DNA of 64,000 nt from Chrysomallon squamiferum (GCA_012295275.1 CM022668.1:7294529-7358528); one strand, 5' to 3'. Counted from the stretch's first letter, positions 25,754 to 31,098 are shown. The notes: a model not told the origin generated them from the letters alone. Program-made: numbers and translations.

Positions 25754-25916
25754 GAGTGAGAGAGAGTGAGAGGGAGGAAGAAAAGATATTTAAATAACTT
25801 GGAAAATAAACAGATTATAAACCTCATCTTCAAGTTGTTTCAGATCTATATCTGTGTCCTGACTTGACACTTGTCCAAACAACACCAACAACAAAATTAA
25901 CAACAGCATTCTGCTT
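1..25916 (-). CDS. Membrane-anchored EF-hand / Ufd2-core (E4) / UBC (E2) fusion protein, 31 coding exons, 3' end cut by window
   Basis: Exons were read by eye from GT/AG sites and phase. They total 4411 coding nt (1470 codons plus 1 base) and every junction is in frame. Order in the protein: signal peptide (1-16), EF-hand loop (39-50), transmembrane helix (about 94-115), basic Ser/Pro-rich linker (128-385), helical region resembling the UBE4 N-terminus (386-550), Ufd2 core (about 550-1198), linker (1199-1270), UBC domain (about 1271 to the cut end) with catalytic Cys1364. Known: Ufd2/UBE4 proteins extend ubiquitin chains through a C-terminal U-box, and UBC domains carry ubiquitin on a cysteine. 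Seen: no U-box between the core and the UBC domain. Inferred: type I membrane protein with an ER or secretory-lumen EF-hand and a cytosolic ubiquitin-conjugating/elongating module. The alternative is two genes (exons 1-3 and 4-31), but exon 3 ends in phase 1 and exon 4 needs exactly that base. Confidence 0.88.
190..450. repeat. Degenerate repeats of the exon 30 donor region
   Basis: ACTGAGTAC recurs at about 192, 272, 364 and 440. The last copy is the real 5' splice site of exon 30 (minus strand GTACTCAGT). Spacing is 76-93 bp and the rest of the unit is poorly conserved. Confidence 0.5.
449..533 (-). CDS. Fusion gene exon 30: UBC C-terminal helices
   Basis: Residues 1421-1448 plus one base: [20 protein letters not shown], then GVLCNPPP. 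It matches the BIRC6 pattern 'S-x-x-Y-x-x-x-I-R-x-x-T-x-x-x-A-[MI]-L-x-x-x-x-N-P-[PS]-P'. Confidence 0.93.
534..1141. other. Intron 29, simple sequence
   Basis: Holds a TTGTG/TTGTA-rich stretch at 655-850 whose open frames are low complexity. Nothing else seen. Confidence 0.6.
1142..1234 (-). CDS. Fusion gene exon 29: UBC domain
   Basis: Residues 1390-1420: [20 protein letters not shown], then [11 protein letters not shown]. It matches 'V-L-V-S-I-Q-x-L-I-x-V-x-E-P-Y-F-N-E-P-G-[YF]-E' of BIRC6 and UBE2O. Confidence 0.97.
1387..1485. repeat. Compound microsatellite (ATT)n(GTT)n(ATC)n
   Basis: Uninterrupted trinucleotide runs in intron 28. They create poly-Leu and poly-Ile open frames that are not genes. 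Confidence 0.95.
1629..1740 (-). CDS. Fusion gene exon 28: UBC catalytic cysteine
   Basis: Residues 1352-1389. [20 protein letters not shown] carries the HPN-equivalent NPN (Asn1356) and, eight residues on, the catalytic Cys1364, the usual E2 spacing. HG and [12 protein letters not shown] follow. The first 33 coding bases and the 3' splice site are repeated 11 more times in the intron upstream (see the 70-bp array). Confidence 0.97.
1710..2515. repeat. 70-bp tandem array copying the 3' splice site of the catalytic-Cys exon
   Basis: Twelve units with period exactly 70 (TTACCATC-type starts at 1711, 1781, 1851 and so on to 2481). The first unit is partly exon 28. On the minus strand each unit holds TTATTTCAG (acceptor) followed by the codons for [10 protein letters not shown]. 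In every spare copy inspected the frame then reads G-V or S-V and a TAA stop, just before the position of the catalytic Cys. Confidence 0.93.
2516..3048. other. Rest of intron 27
   Basis: AT-rich, with short AAT, AAC and AAAT runs at 2855-2960. No gene seen. Confidence 0.6.
3049..3206 (-). CDS. Fusion gene exon 27: UBC beta-sheet
   Basis: Residues 1300-1351 plus two bases: [20 protein letters not shown], then [19 protein letters not shown]. The G-P-x-x-T-P-Y-x-x-G-x-F and F-P-x-x-Y-P-x-x-P-P signatures are diagnostic for E2 enzymes, of the BIRC6/UBE2O subgroup. Confidence 0.97.
3207..4680. repeat. 29/30-bp tandem array next to the exon 27 acceptor
   Basis: About 50 units of the type ACTAACTTAATCTGTACACA followed by an AAACTAAAAT-like end. 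The right part holds 29-bp variants (ACTACTTAATCTTTAAACA type). The minus strand of each unit carries GTGTACAG or GTGTAAAG, the same bases that form the real exon 27 acceptor at 3207-3213. Downstream of each copy the frame meets a stop within about six codons. Confidence 0.92.
4775..4865 (-). CDS. Fusion gene exon 26: first helix of the UBC domain
   Basis: Residues 1269-1299. [20 protein letters not shown], then [11 protein letters not shown]. This is the N-terminal E2 helix, compare 'R-x-x-R-L-x-x-E-x-x-x-L-x-x-x-L-P-x-x-x-S-x-x-V-F-V-R' in BIRC6. Confidence 0.92.
4878..5012. repeat. Microsatellites (AT)n and (CT)n in intron 25
   Basis: AT run at 4878-4912 and CT run at 4983-5012. Confidence 0.9.
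5076..5119 (-). CDS. Fusion gene exon 25: short linker
   Basis: Residues 1255-1268 plus two bases: [15 protein letters not shown] 44-nt exon with clear TTTTAG acceptor and GTATAA donor, and phase 0 to 2 fitting both neighbours. The S-H-x-Y/F stretch also occurs before BIRC6 UBC domains. Confidence 0.85.
5483..5650 (-). CDS. Fusion gene exon 24: linker between E4 core and E2 domain
   Basis: Residues 1199-1254: [20 protein letters not shown], then [20 protein letters not shown]. No U-box signature (no DP-x-x-x-x-x-M-x-DPV-x-L). The Y-x-x-x-M-x-x pattern resembles the stretch just before the UBC domain of BIRC6-type proteins. Confidence 0.88.
5651..6824. other. Intron 23
   Basis: AT-rich, with a short CA run near 5960 and homopolymer runs. 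No coding signal found. Confidence 0.6.
6825..7041 (-). CDS. Fusion gene exon 23: end of Ufd2 core
   Basis: Residues 1126-1198. [20 protein letters not shown] equals UBE4 'K-Y-x-F-x-P-K-x-L-L-x-Q-[IL]-x-D-I-Y'. [11 protein letters not shown], then [16 protein letters not shown], is the C-terminal helical part. In UBE4A and UBE4B the U-box begins about 50-70 residues later. Here the protein runs into an unrelated linker and a UBC domain. Confidence 0.94.
7042..7638. other. Intron 22, distal part
   Basis: AAT repeats at 7122-7190 and an A-tract at 7536-7561. No gene seen. Confidence 0.6.
7639..8062. mobile_element. Possible short inverted-repeat element
   Basis: CAGTGCAGGGTT at 7639 and its reverse complement AACCCTGCACTG ending at 8062 frame 424 bp of AT-rich, (TTA)n-containing sequence without coding capacity. 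The CAGTG ends recall hAT-type termini. No clear target duplication was found, so this is tentative. Confidence 0.35.
8142..8223. repeat. (GA)n microsatellite
   Basis: About 40 uninterrupted GA units in intron 22, polypyrimidine on the transcribed-sense strand. Confidence 0.97.
8379..8446 (-). CDS. Fusion gene exon 22: Ufd2 core, C-G-x-K/C-x-x-D-x-K-V block
   Basis: Residues 1104-1125 plus two bases: [20 protein letters not shown] then MD. Equivalent to UBE4 'L-C-G-P-K-C-R-D-L-K-V-E-N-P-E-K-Y', one of the most conserved stretches of the core. It continues [10 protein letters not shown] in exon 23. Confidence 0.94.
8447..9025. other. Intron 21
   Basis: Contains an imperfect two-copy direct repeat (about 8759-8806 and 8860-8906, sharing GTTTAATTTTGTG). 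An open frame at 8624-8821 on the plus strand has no recognisable family and overlaps this repeat. Confidence 0.5.
9026..9124 (-). CDS. Fusion gene exon 21: Ufd2 core
   Basis: Residues 1071-1103: [33 protein letters not shown]. It matches UBE4 'A-x-E-T-V-x-x-x-x-x-L-T-x-x-x-x-x-P-F-x-x-P-E-L-x-x-R-L-A'. The correct frame differs from a longer open frame on the same strand. Phase with exons 20 and 22 decides it. Confidence 0.92.
9125..9836. other. Intron 20
   Basis: AAAT, ATAAT and AATTA repeats. No gene seen. Confidence 0.6.
9837..9931 (-). CDS. Fusion gene exon 20: Ufd2 core
   Basis: Residues 1039-1070: [20 protein letters not shown], then [12 protein letters not shown]. It matches UBE4 '[KE]-x-W-x-x-L-x-x-x-x-R-x-x-x-x-x-x-L-x-x-x-E-R-x-x-x-S-Y-L-x-L'. 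Confidence 0.93.
10207..10400. repeat. GA-rich tract in intron 19
   Basis: Long purine run interrupted by AAAG and CAGA variants. Open frames on both strands are low-complexity artefacts. Confidence 0.92.
10582..10681 (-). CDS. Fusion gene exon 19: Ufd2 core
   Basis: Residues 1006-1038 plus one base: [20 protein letters not shown] and [13 protein letters not shown]. It matches UBE4 'F-x-x-x-L-x-N-D-x-x-x-L-L-D-E-S-L-x-x-L-x-x-I'. A strong family block. Confidence 0.94.
10909..11012. repeat. 52-bp tandem duplication in intron 18
   Basis: Two near-identical copies starting ACATTCTAACAGTAATCATT at 10911 and 10963. Confidence 0.9.
11282..11372 (-). CDS. Fusion gene exon 18: Ufd2 core
   Basis: Residues 975-1005: [20 protein letters not shown] and [10 protein letters not shown]. 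It continues the block that in UBE4 reads 'R-Y-x-I-x-x-I-F-K-x-L-W'. Confidence 0.9.
11877..12044 (-). CDS. Fusion gene exon 17: Ufd2 core
   Basis: Residues 919-974 plus two bases. [20 protein letters not shown], then [12 protein letters not shown], equivalent to UBE4 'L-x-P-x-L-x-x-F-Y-x-D-V-E-x-x-x-x-x-x-x-F-Y-D-K-F-x-x-R'. A strong family block. Confidence 0.93.
12045..12778. other. Intron 16, proximal part: trinucleotide repeats
   Basis: Interspersed ATT, GTT, AAT and AAC runs, with no gene-like sequence. Confidence 0.7.
12779..13341. mobile_element. Non-autonomous DNA transposon (MITE-like) with about 22-bp inverted ends
   Basis: Left end AGGGTCATTCCGTGTCAAAT at 12780 is repeated in inverse orientation at the right end (ATTTGACACGGAATGACCCT, ending 13339). 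TATA flanks both ends, fitting a TA or TATA target site. The 0.56-kb body has no open frame. It holds a perfect palindrome GATCACGTGATC (12997-13008, with an E-box core) and AGGTCA half-sites at 12985, 13025, 13037 and 13045. Confidence 0.88.
13522..13652 (-). CDS. Fusion gene exon 16: Ufd2 core
   Basis: Residues 876-918 plus two bases: [20 protein letters not shown] and [20 protein letters not shown]. It corresponds to the helix of UBE4 that precedes the 'vertebra' block with L-x-x-x-L. The split Ser joins to GPGWGSG in exon 17. Confidence 0.87.
13738..14330. repeat. Degenerate array of about 33 bp in intron 15
   Basis: Repeats of TTGTAAAAAGAAGTTTGTAT plus a variable spacer, roughly 16 copies, decaying to the right. 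Unlike other arrays in this gene it does not include a splice junction. Confidence 0.85.
14331..14957. other. Intron 15, remainder
   Basis: AT-rich, with loosely repeated AAATTTTTAAAA-type motifs. No gene seen. Confidence 0.6.
14958..15074 (-). CDS. Fusion gene exon 15: Ufd2 core
   Basis: Residues 837-875: [20 protein letters not shown], then [19 protein letters not shown]. Helical. Phase 0 to 0, with donor GTTTTT. Confidence 0.85.
15255..15680. repeat. Short tandem array CACACTAACACATTAACTCT in intron 14
   Basis: Irregular units of about 18-30 bp between exons 14 and 15. No splice-site content. Confidence 0.85.
15780..15849 (-). CDS. Fusion gene exon 14: Ufd2 core
   Basis: Residues 813-836: [20 protein letters not shown] then NQHF. 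A charged loop segment, shorter than the equivalent region of human UBE4 proteins. Confidence 0.85.
16132..16276 (-). CDS. Fusion gene exon 13: Ufd2 core
   Basis: Residues 765-812 plus two bases. [17 protein letters not shown], then [18 protein letters not shown]. This matches the 'F-x-T-E-C-F-F-L-T-x-x-A-x-x-x-G' block of UBE4. Confidence 0.93.
16715..16870 (-). CDS. Fusion gene exon 12: Ufd2 core, S-D-G-Y-M-L-N signature
   Basis: Residues 713-764 plus one base. Together with exon 11 it makes [16 protein letters not shown], equivalent to the conserved S-[ST]-D-G-F-M-L-N-L block of Ufd2 and UBE4. This is among the clearest family signatures in the gene. Confidence 0.93.
17007..17234. repeat. 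(TA)n and (CT)46 microsatellites in intron 11
   Basis: TA runs at 17010-17033 and 17090-17107, and a CT run at 17143-17234. Confidence 0.95.
17447..17633 (-). CDS. Fusion gene exon 11: Ufd2 core
   Basis: Residues 651-712 plus one base. [20 protein letters not shown] and [10 protein letters not shown] match the UBE4 pattern of a helix ending in 'T-R-E-A-L-x-W/Y-x-A-A-V-x-x-x-N'. The exon ends CCSD, and the split Gly joins to YMLNF in the next exon. Confidence 0.92.
17672..17900. repeat. AAT/GAT/AAC/TAG trinucleotide tract in intron 10
   Basis: Compound trinucleotide repeat giving a poly-Asn frame. Not a gene. Confidence 0.93.
18166..18336 (-). CDS. Fusion gene exon 10: Ufd2 core, conserved first block
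   Basis: Residues 594-650. [17 protein letters not shown] corresponds to the conserved 'G-F-F-S-S-V-F' block at the start of the UBE4 core. It ends [16 protein letters not shown]. Confidence 0.88.
18337..19048. other. Intron 9
   Basis: 18395-18515 (TTGAGGTTCTGAATGGTAAC and GGTTGTTATAAACAGGTTTG) looks like a degraded interspersed repeat. The open frame at 18663-18863 has no recognised family. Confidence 0.4.
19049..19114 (-). CDS. Fusion gene exon 9: Ufd2 core
   Basis: Residues 572-593: [20 protein letters not shown] then GL. Phase 0 to 0. Its acceptor side adjoins a tandem array of about 88 bp (19117-19450). Confidence 0.84.
19117..19450. repeat. About 88-bp tandem array adjoining the exon 9 acceptor
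   Basis: Four copies starting GCAAATAAAAAAACA or GCAAAGAAAAAACA at 19117, 19206, 19292 and 19380. The first copy includes the pyrimidine tract (minus strand TTTATTTGC) of the real acceptor. Confidence 0.88.
19510..19530. repeat. 21-bp perfect palindrome
   Basis: AGAGTCTAGA, one T, then TCTAGACTCT: two 10-bp arms with a single central base, in intron 8. Confidence 0.9.
19895..19958 (-). CDS. Fusion gene exon 8: start of Ufd2 core
   Basis: Residues 550-571: [20 protein letters not shown] and SH. Phase 1 to 0. It precedes the segment that aligns with the start of the UBE4 core. Confidence 0.85.
20050..20116. repeat. (GA)n microsatellite in intron 7
   Basis: About 32 GA units. Confidence 0.95.
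20117..20843. other. Intron 7, remainder
   Basis: Open frames at 20488-20701 have no recognised family and no splice support. Confidence 0.45.
20844..21004 (-). CDS. Fusion gene exon 7: helical repeat region
   Basis: Residues 497-549 plus two bases: [17 protein letters not shown], then [18 protein letters not shown] and [11 protein letters not shown]. An alpha-helical solenoid-like pattern leading into the Ufd2 core. Confidence 0.87.
21005..21493. other. Intron 6
   Basis: AT-rich. Nothing recognisable. Confidence 0.6.
21494..21552 (-). CDS. Fusion gene exon 6: short acidic segment
   Basis: Residues 477-496, [20 protein letters not shown], with the first Glu split across the intron. An acidic linker between two helical regions. 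The phases agree with exons 5 and 7. Confidence 0.8.
21553..22203. other. Intron 5
   Basis: Contains an (AAC)n run at 21837-21864. Nothing else seen. Confidence 0.6.
22204..22477 (-). CDS. Fusion gene exon 5: helical region before the Ufd2 core
   Basis: Residues 386-476 plus one base. It starts [19 protein letters not shown] and continues through [17 protein letters not shown] and [17 protein letters not shown]. The amphipathic pattern and its place before the core resemble the N-terminal helical part of UBE4 proteins. That match is positional rather than motif-based. Confidence 0.85.
22879..23651 (-). CDS. Fusion gene exon 4: long basic, Ser/Pro-rich cytosolic linker
   Basis: Residues 128-385, by far the largest exon. 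It is rich in Lys, Arg, Ser and Glu and predicted disordered, with SP dipeptides and basic patches ([22 protein letters not shown]) that look like kinase sites and NLS-like clusters. It holds an internal repeat: [26 protein letters not shown]. An in-frame ATG at 23553-23551 (ACTATGG context) could start a shorter form without the membrane anchor. The exon closes with [13 protein letters not shown], where the folded region begins. No family is recognised for the linker. Confidence 0.88.
23652..23930. repeat. Three-copy repeat of about 108 bp at the exon 4 acceptor
   Basis: TTCTAAATAAGGAAAAAAAT recurs in diverged form at about 23758 and 23900. The first copy overlaps the real acceptor of exon 4 and the second copy keeps a TTTAG acceptor-like end. 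Confidence 0.7.
23931..24496. other. Intron 3, remainder
   Basis: Homopolymer T and A runs. No gene seen. Confidence 0.6.
24497..24650 (-). CDS. Fusion gene exon 3: acidic juxtamembrane stretch and transmembrane helix
   Basis: Residues 77-127 plus one base. [12 protein letters not shown] leads into a hydrophobic stretch from [12 protein letters not shown] to AVIILSW (about 94-115). KTKKKQ follows at once, a positive stop-transfer signal placing the C-terminal side in the cytosol. The exon ends GAT G at the donor GTGATT, and the single G completes GAA with the first two bases of exon 4. Confidence 0.9.
25063..25203 (-). CDS. Fusion gene exon 2: EF-hand
   Basis: Residues 30-76, phase 0 to 0. 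The 12-residue loop [12 protein letters not shown] (39-50) has Asp at positions 1, 3 and 5, Gly at 6, a hydrophobic at 8, Ser at 9 and Glu at 12, which is a canonical calcium-binding EF-hand. Flanking helices are NLANALSEY and [12 protein letters not shown]. Only one EF-hand is visible. Placed after a signal peptide it would face the lumen. Confidence 0.9.
25204..25822. other. Intron 1
   Basis: AT-rich with a GA run at 25720-25770. Confidence 0.6.
25823..25909 (-). CDS. Fusion gene exon 1: start codon and signal peptide
   Basis: Residues 1-29. The N-terminus [16 protein letters not shown] is a typical short signal peptide, with likely cleavage after VSS, followed by an acidic [13 protein letters not shown]. 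The exon itself runs to 25916, where TTTACAG precedes it. It ends in phase 0 at a weak donor (GTTTAT). This is the first ATG after the acceptor and opens the only frame that continues through exons 2 and 3. Confidence 0.85.
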
Positions 25917-27194
25917 CTGTAAATAAATTGAAATTTATAATTTATAAATATATGATATAATTTTACGCAAAAATGTTATCCTATGACATTGTCTTTATAG
26001 ACGAATATGGTAAGCAATTTGTCTATTCTTATTTTGATGGGATGTAATAATATTAATTTTATTAAATTATAGTCTTTTCCTTCCTTCTGACTAGATCATA
26101 AACAAAATTAATGTTACTGTAATCCATCCTCAGAGATATTAAACTTTATCAGTTTATGTAACCTATAAAACATTAGCATTACTCTTCTTGAGGCAAATCA
26201 AAATTTATTTATTTATAATTTGCAAAAAAAAAAAAAGAAAAAAAAAAAAAATAATAATAACAATGAAAACAAACTTAAAATGATAATAATAATAATAATA
26301 ACAATAATAATAATAGATTATAATTTCTTAAATTTAATGATGAAATTAATAAATATTTATTTAGCATCATTCCTTTTTTTTTTTTTTTAAAGAAAGCTGC
26401 AAGTAAAATGTAATATAACAACTGTATGCAGTTCTGAATAAAAGCTTGTCATCTGCATACATTTTAGAATATTAATTTCAAATATAGCATTATAATCACA
26501 GCTGCCAAGTGCAATATTATACAACTGTTTTACAATAATGTAAATTCATATAATACTGAAGTACATAATAGAAATAAAAACTTTTTTTATTAAAAAAAAA
26601 AATTAAAAATAATAAATAAATAAAAAAAAAAAAAATAAATAAATAAAGATCACAATGTGTAGATGGTGAACAAGACTAAAACTGAAAATATCTTAATTGT
26701 GACAGGGCAAAAAAAAAGTCATTACAATAAAAAAGGATTTAAAATAAATAAATATAGATAGATAGATACTAAGGTTGACAGAGAGACACAGAGAGAGATA
26801 GACCAGGTGTATATTTATGTAACCTCAGACAACAAAAGAGAACATAACATATTAATTTATAAGAACTTGCTTCCTGATCATTAAGACTGTTACATAAACA
26901 TTGTTTTACACCGTTTCTGAAAAGAAACTTGCTCACTGCACATTTAATTTCAACTGGTTATTCATTCCAGCCAATAATTCTGTATAATTAAATGTATGTT
27001 TTTCAACGGCAAATTTTTAACATACATTCATTATCGAATATCGTTTAATCATAAGACAGTGTTAGACACTGATTGAGTCGATTGGCAAGTTAACATGAAA
27101 ACTGAAATTGATGAATGAAATGAAGAGCTAAAATATTTTGTTCAAACAGTAAAATTAAACAGTGGAGCTTTCATTCCTGCAAAATAAGCACATA
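25917..27194. other. 5' non-coding intron of the fusion gene
   Basis: Lies between the acceptor of the start-codon exon and the promoter-like region. AT-rich with AAT and A-runs near 26220-26320 and 26590-26650. No coding sequence seen. Confidence 0.5.
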
Positions 27195-27345
27195 TAGCCG
27201 TACCGAACAGAATGCCATGTACTAACTACAACAGGCAGATCTAGTTGCCGAAAAGTACTAAATAAGCTTTCGACAGCGTTCTCGATTTGTTTTTCTTCAT
27301 AAAACAGGAAGTATGTCGTCACTTCCGGTTTGTTCTCTAGTTTTC
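27195..27345 (-). promoter_or_regulatory. Probable promoter and 5' non-coding region of the E4/E2 fusion gene
   Basis: The start-codon exon has a splice acceptor only 8 nt before the ATG, so a non-coding first exon must lie upstream. At 27321-27329 the minus strand reads ACCGGAAGT followed by GACGAC, an ETS site next to a CRE-like half-site. A second ETS-like CAGGAAGT lies on the plus strand at 27305-27312. A possible 5'-exon donor (TTCG|GTACGG on the minus strand) lies at 27204. Motifs are seen; promoter function is inferred. Confidence 0.45.
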
Positions 27346-27624
27346 TTAGTTAAATAAAGTCAACTGAGTACATCAAATTCAATTGTTTTGTAATAAAAGT
27401 ATGAAAATCACTGGAAAAAAATGCTTGATTTCTAAGATTAGTAAGAAATGCTAATGTTATATAAAAAATATTGTGAATTGTCATTAAATATTTTTTCATT
27501 TATTTTTGTTTTCATTGCTGTGTTACGATTGTAACGTGTGTATATAATATAAATATATATTATATGCTGTGTTATATATTTAATATTAAATCACACGCAC
27601 GCATACACACAAATATATATTGTA

Positions 27625-27860
27625 GGTATGTGACAAAATTTTCGAAAATATAATTTTTCCTATAAAATTATTTATCATCATCAAAGAAAAGAAAAAGAAA
27701 AATGAAAAGATATGTTTGATAGCATTGATATGAAAAAAGTTAGGAATTTTTATCAGAGTAAAATTTGCCAGTATTTTTCCTTCAGAATTAGCTCAAAAGT
27801 ACCTTGCGCCTTAATTATGTAATTCACAAAAACTCCATAGAAATTCCATATACAAAAAAA
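27625..27860. repeat. Diverged copy of module g (left edge of the repeat cluster)
   Basis: ATAATTTTTCCTATAAAATTATTTATCATC, then TTAGCTCAAAAGTACCTTGC and TTAATTATGTAATTC, follows the same order as the younger g copies at 35.5 and 43.3 kb, with many changes and deletions. Confidence 0.6.
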
Positions 27861-29454
27861 CCATCTTATAAGATTGGAGAATATTTTAAGTTCATAAAAA
27901 TCTAACTTGGTAAGAAATGTATTCGTAATTGACATCTTTATCAGAAAGAATGTATTACCTAAAACTGGGATATTATATCACATAATTACTAAATCAAACA
28001 AAATAAACAAAACTCAAACTTTTCAGACATTGGCTGCATCATTTGTTGAGAACTCCCCACATTTTTGGTATCCATAATTAGGTACCTGCTACCATGAAAT
28101 ATGGCAGACTATGAGAGAAATGCTTAATTTGTGATCTGTATATGATTTAAAGTCCTGAGTAAACTTAGTTTTGTCACACAATAATAATTTTGTTTACAAA
28201 CATAAATATAAATAGACACTGAAAGGCAAACAAGAAATGGTCAGTCGAAGATGTCAGAGAAGATTTAAAAAAAAATTTAAATTTCTTGATGATAATAATT
28301 AAGATTTAATATAAAGTTCTTGTGGGTTTTATAAAAACGTGTATAGATCTCTGAAACTAGTGATTTGTGACTTGATTGTTTTTTGGGGGAAATGTGACAT
28401 TATTTTAAAATTTTATAACCAGGGTGTGTTTCTTTTTGTGGTTTTTTATATCGCTACAATAAATGTATTTATACTGATGTTTTTGTAATTGTCACCAACA
28501 CATGTTAAAATTATTATAGAAAAAAATATCAAAATTATGATTTAAAATAAATCTATTAACATTATACAATCAAAGTAAATTAAAATTAGAGATATAAAAT
28601 ATTAATATAAAAGGAAAAAAATACAGATTATTATAGAAAAAAAATATTAAAATAATAATTTAAAATAAATCTGTTATACAATAAAAGGGTATATTAAAAC
28701 TAGATAAAATATTAATATAACAAAAAAATTTAAAATTATAATGCAAAAAAAAAGCTTATTAAAATTAGAAGTATAAAATGTTAACAGGAAAAATTATTTT
28801 AAAATTAGAATTTTAGCAGTAAAAATATATCAAAATAATTGGTAAAAATAACAAATAAATTATTTACATGGTTCCACAGATGTTAAAGAACAAACCCCCC
28901 AATCCCAGACAAGAAATTCACCAAAAAAAAATCAGTTCAAAACACTAATAGACATGAACACACACACACACAAAAAGTGTTTTAATTTAATTGTTTGATT
29001 CTCAGAGTTTTATCATTATAAATTATCAAAACATTTTTAAATGATTTTGAAAACAGTTCAGTTATTGTTATACAGTATTTGACTTAGAATATTATCTTTG
29101 AAGAAAAATCTATAAATTAACACATTCAAAATTAAAGACAAATAAATTAATTACAATTCTCATTTGATGAAATCGGCCCAGTTCTGTTATTTTTCATGAT
29201 AAAAATTATTTAACTAAATCTTTTTTTCAAAAATATTTAAACAGATCTGTTGTTTAAAAAATAAATTTACTAAATGTGTTGTTTAAAAAATTAAATTAAC
29301 CAAATTTAATTTTAACTGATAGCATTTTTGTCATTGCTTTTATACATTAAATCATCTGTTTTTAAAAATAATTTAGCAACATCTATTGAGTTAAAAAACT
29401 AATCAATTAAAATCAATTGTTTTACTTATTTATTTATTTAATTTTTTCTATTTA

Positions 29455-30048
29455 TTTGGTTGAGGAATAAGTCAATGTGGTTCATAATTGGTTCAAATTT
29501 TGTCCCATTTCAGGGTGTTAAAATGGAATGTCAAGTTGAAAAAAAGGTGCATTTTCGACACTTGCTGCTCTTTGCATTCAATCGTGACAGGAAGAATGCG
29601 AAAGCCACCAAGGCTGCTCGTGAGATTTGTTCTGTGTATGGAAAAAATGCGATGCCAGAAAGGACCGCACAGTGGTGGTTTTCACGTTTCAGAAACGGTA
29701 ACTTCAACCTCACTGACGACGAACGTTCTGGTTGCCCTGTTATATTTAATGAAGATCAGTTGATTCATCTTCTCCGTGAAAATCCACATCAGTCAACCAG
29801 AAAACTGGCTGAACAGTTGGCATGTGATCAGAAAACTGTTGTGAATCACCTTCATTTGATGGGGAAAGCTCAGAAACTTGGCATGTGCGTTCCACATTCT
29901 TTGAGTGAAAACAACAAACTGCAGCGTAAATAAAAATACAGTAAATACATTATTGATTAAATTACATCTTGTTATCAGTTAAGCTTAAGATTTCTTCTAT
30001 GTAATGATTAAATCTAATTGAAATGCAGTGACTAATTCCTCAACCCAA
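29455..30048 (+). mobile_element. Mariner-derived element, copy 1, internally deleted
   Basis: Inverted ends: left GGTTGAGGAATAAGTCA, right (reverse complement) GGTTGAGGAATTAGTCA, bounded by TA on both sides. It is 594 bp, against about 1.3 kb for a full mariner. Only the DNA-binding half of the transposase remains. Confidence 0.85.
29523..29933 (+). CDS. Truncated mariner transposase (paired helix-turn-helix domain only), copy 1
   Basis: A 136-residue frame. HFRHLLLFAFNRDRKNAKA, ERTAQWWFSRFRNGNFNLTD and ERSGCPVIFNEDQL are the HTH_48 domain shared with SETMAR. STRKLAEQLACDQKTVVNHL is the second HTH, and VPHSLSENNK is the linker that in full mariners leads to the DDD catalytic domain, which is absent. 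The ATG chosen is the first Met matching the start of the family. The frame is open further upstream to the inverted repeat. A transposon gene, unable to transpose by itself. Could act as a DNA-binding competitor (inference). Confidence 0.85.
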   Translation: MECQVEKKVHFRHLLLFAFNRDRKNAKATKAAREICSVYGKNAMPERTAQWWFSRFRNGNFNLTDDERSGCPVIFNEDQLIHLLRENPHQSTRKLAEQLACDQKTVVNHLHLMGKAQKLGMCVPHSLSENNKLQRK

Positions 30049-30838
30049 TATTTTACCTTCTTCCTTTTTTTTTGTTTTTAATTTAATATTTCCAAACATA
30101 CTAATTATAGAATTGTCACAAATTGTTACTTCAATCACATCCGCACGTTTTTATTGTTTCCACCAATTTTTCAACTCCATGGCGTTGTTATAAAAGGTCT
30201 GGCATTTGATAATTAAAGAGTGAAGGAAAAGATCAAGGTGAGAACTCAGTCAGGTAGGGAAACCAAAGTTTTTGAATGAAATTGTCTTTACAGACGAGCA
30301 TCATTAGCAACTGCCTCTTCTTATTTTTATAAGGTGTTATGTGCAATTAACCTTTGTCAATAACATTTATTATACTAAAATTTTACTTGTTTAATCTGTC
30401 CTCTGTGCAGATTCTTATTTTGTCTTGATTCCCCATGTGACCTTACTCGTATCATTAATCAAAATTACTTAAACATATGTTTTATGATTGTATAATGTAT
30501 TATTATCAAGTCAATTGTATATCGTAATTAAATAATTAATGTGTTGTTTTTATTTCTCTAGTGGATAGATAGACTTATTAATTTATATAGATTGCTGTCA
30601 ATTTAGCATTTATATTCTTTGTTAGGCGGCCATTAAAGCAGCTTGTTATCCTAGACTGAGCCTTAATAAAACATACAAGGTGTTTAAAGGTGTGAGTCTT
30701 GTGACAATAATATATGCATACAACACAGACACAAAAACACTGACACACACACAGACACACAAACACTGACACACACACACAGACAATCCACACCTATACA
30801 TGTGGTGCTTTCTTTTCATTGTTTTTTGTTTTCCTTTT

Positions 30839-30869
<31 letters not shown>

Positions 30870-31098
30870 TTTTATTTTATTTTAATTTCATTTATTCTTT
30901 TTTTTTTAATATTTTTATTTAATATTTCCAAACATATATAATATATGTATGTATACATCAAATACACATTCAATCTCACACACATTCCCACACACACACA
31001 GATATACACACATTTATACATATTTCTGTCATTCTGTACCTGTGGAGTAAAAGAGAAAAAGGTAGTCTGTGTGTTAGACAGAGAATGAGAGAAAAATA

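Larger units (their letters stand above)
28283..31045. repeat. Module a, copy 1 (segmental duplication)
   Basis: Highly similar along its length to 52787-55480, starting at GATGATAATAATTAAGATTT. It contains the mariner derivative. It stops inside the c-module sequence CTGTACCTGTGG and jumps to GA-module sequence. Confidence 0.9.

Noticed and set aside
21494-25909. Exons 1-6 as an independent gene
   Set aside because: No stop or polyadenylation site closes that frame, and the exon 6/7 and 3/4 phases join perfectly to the rest.
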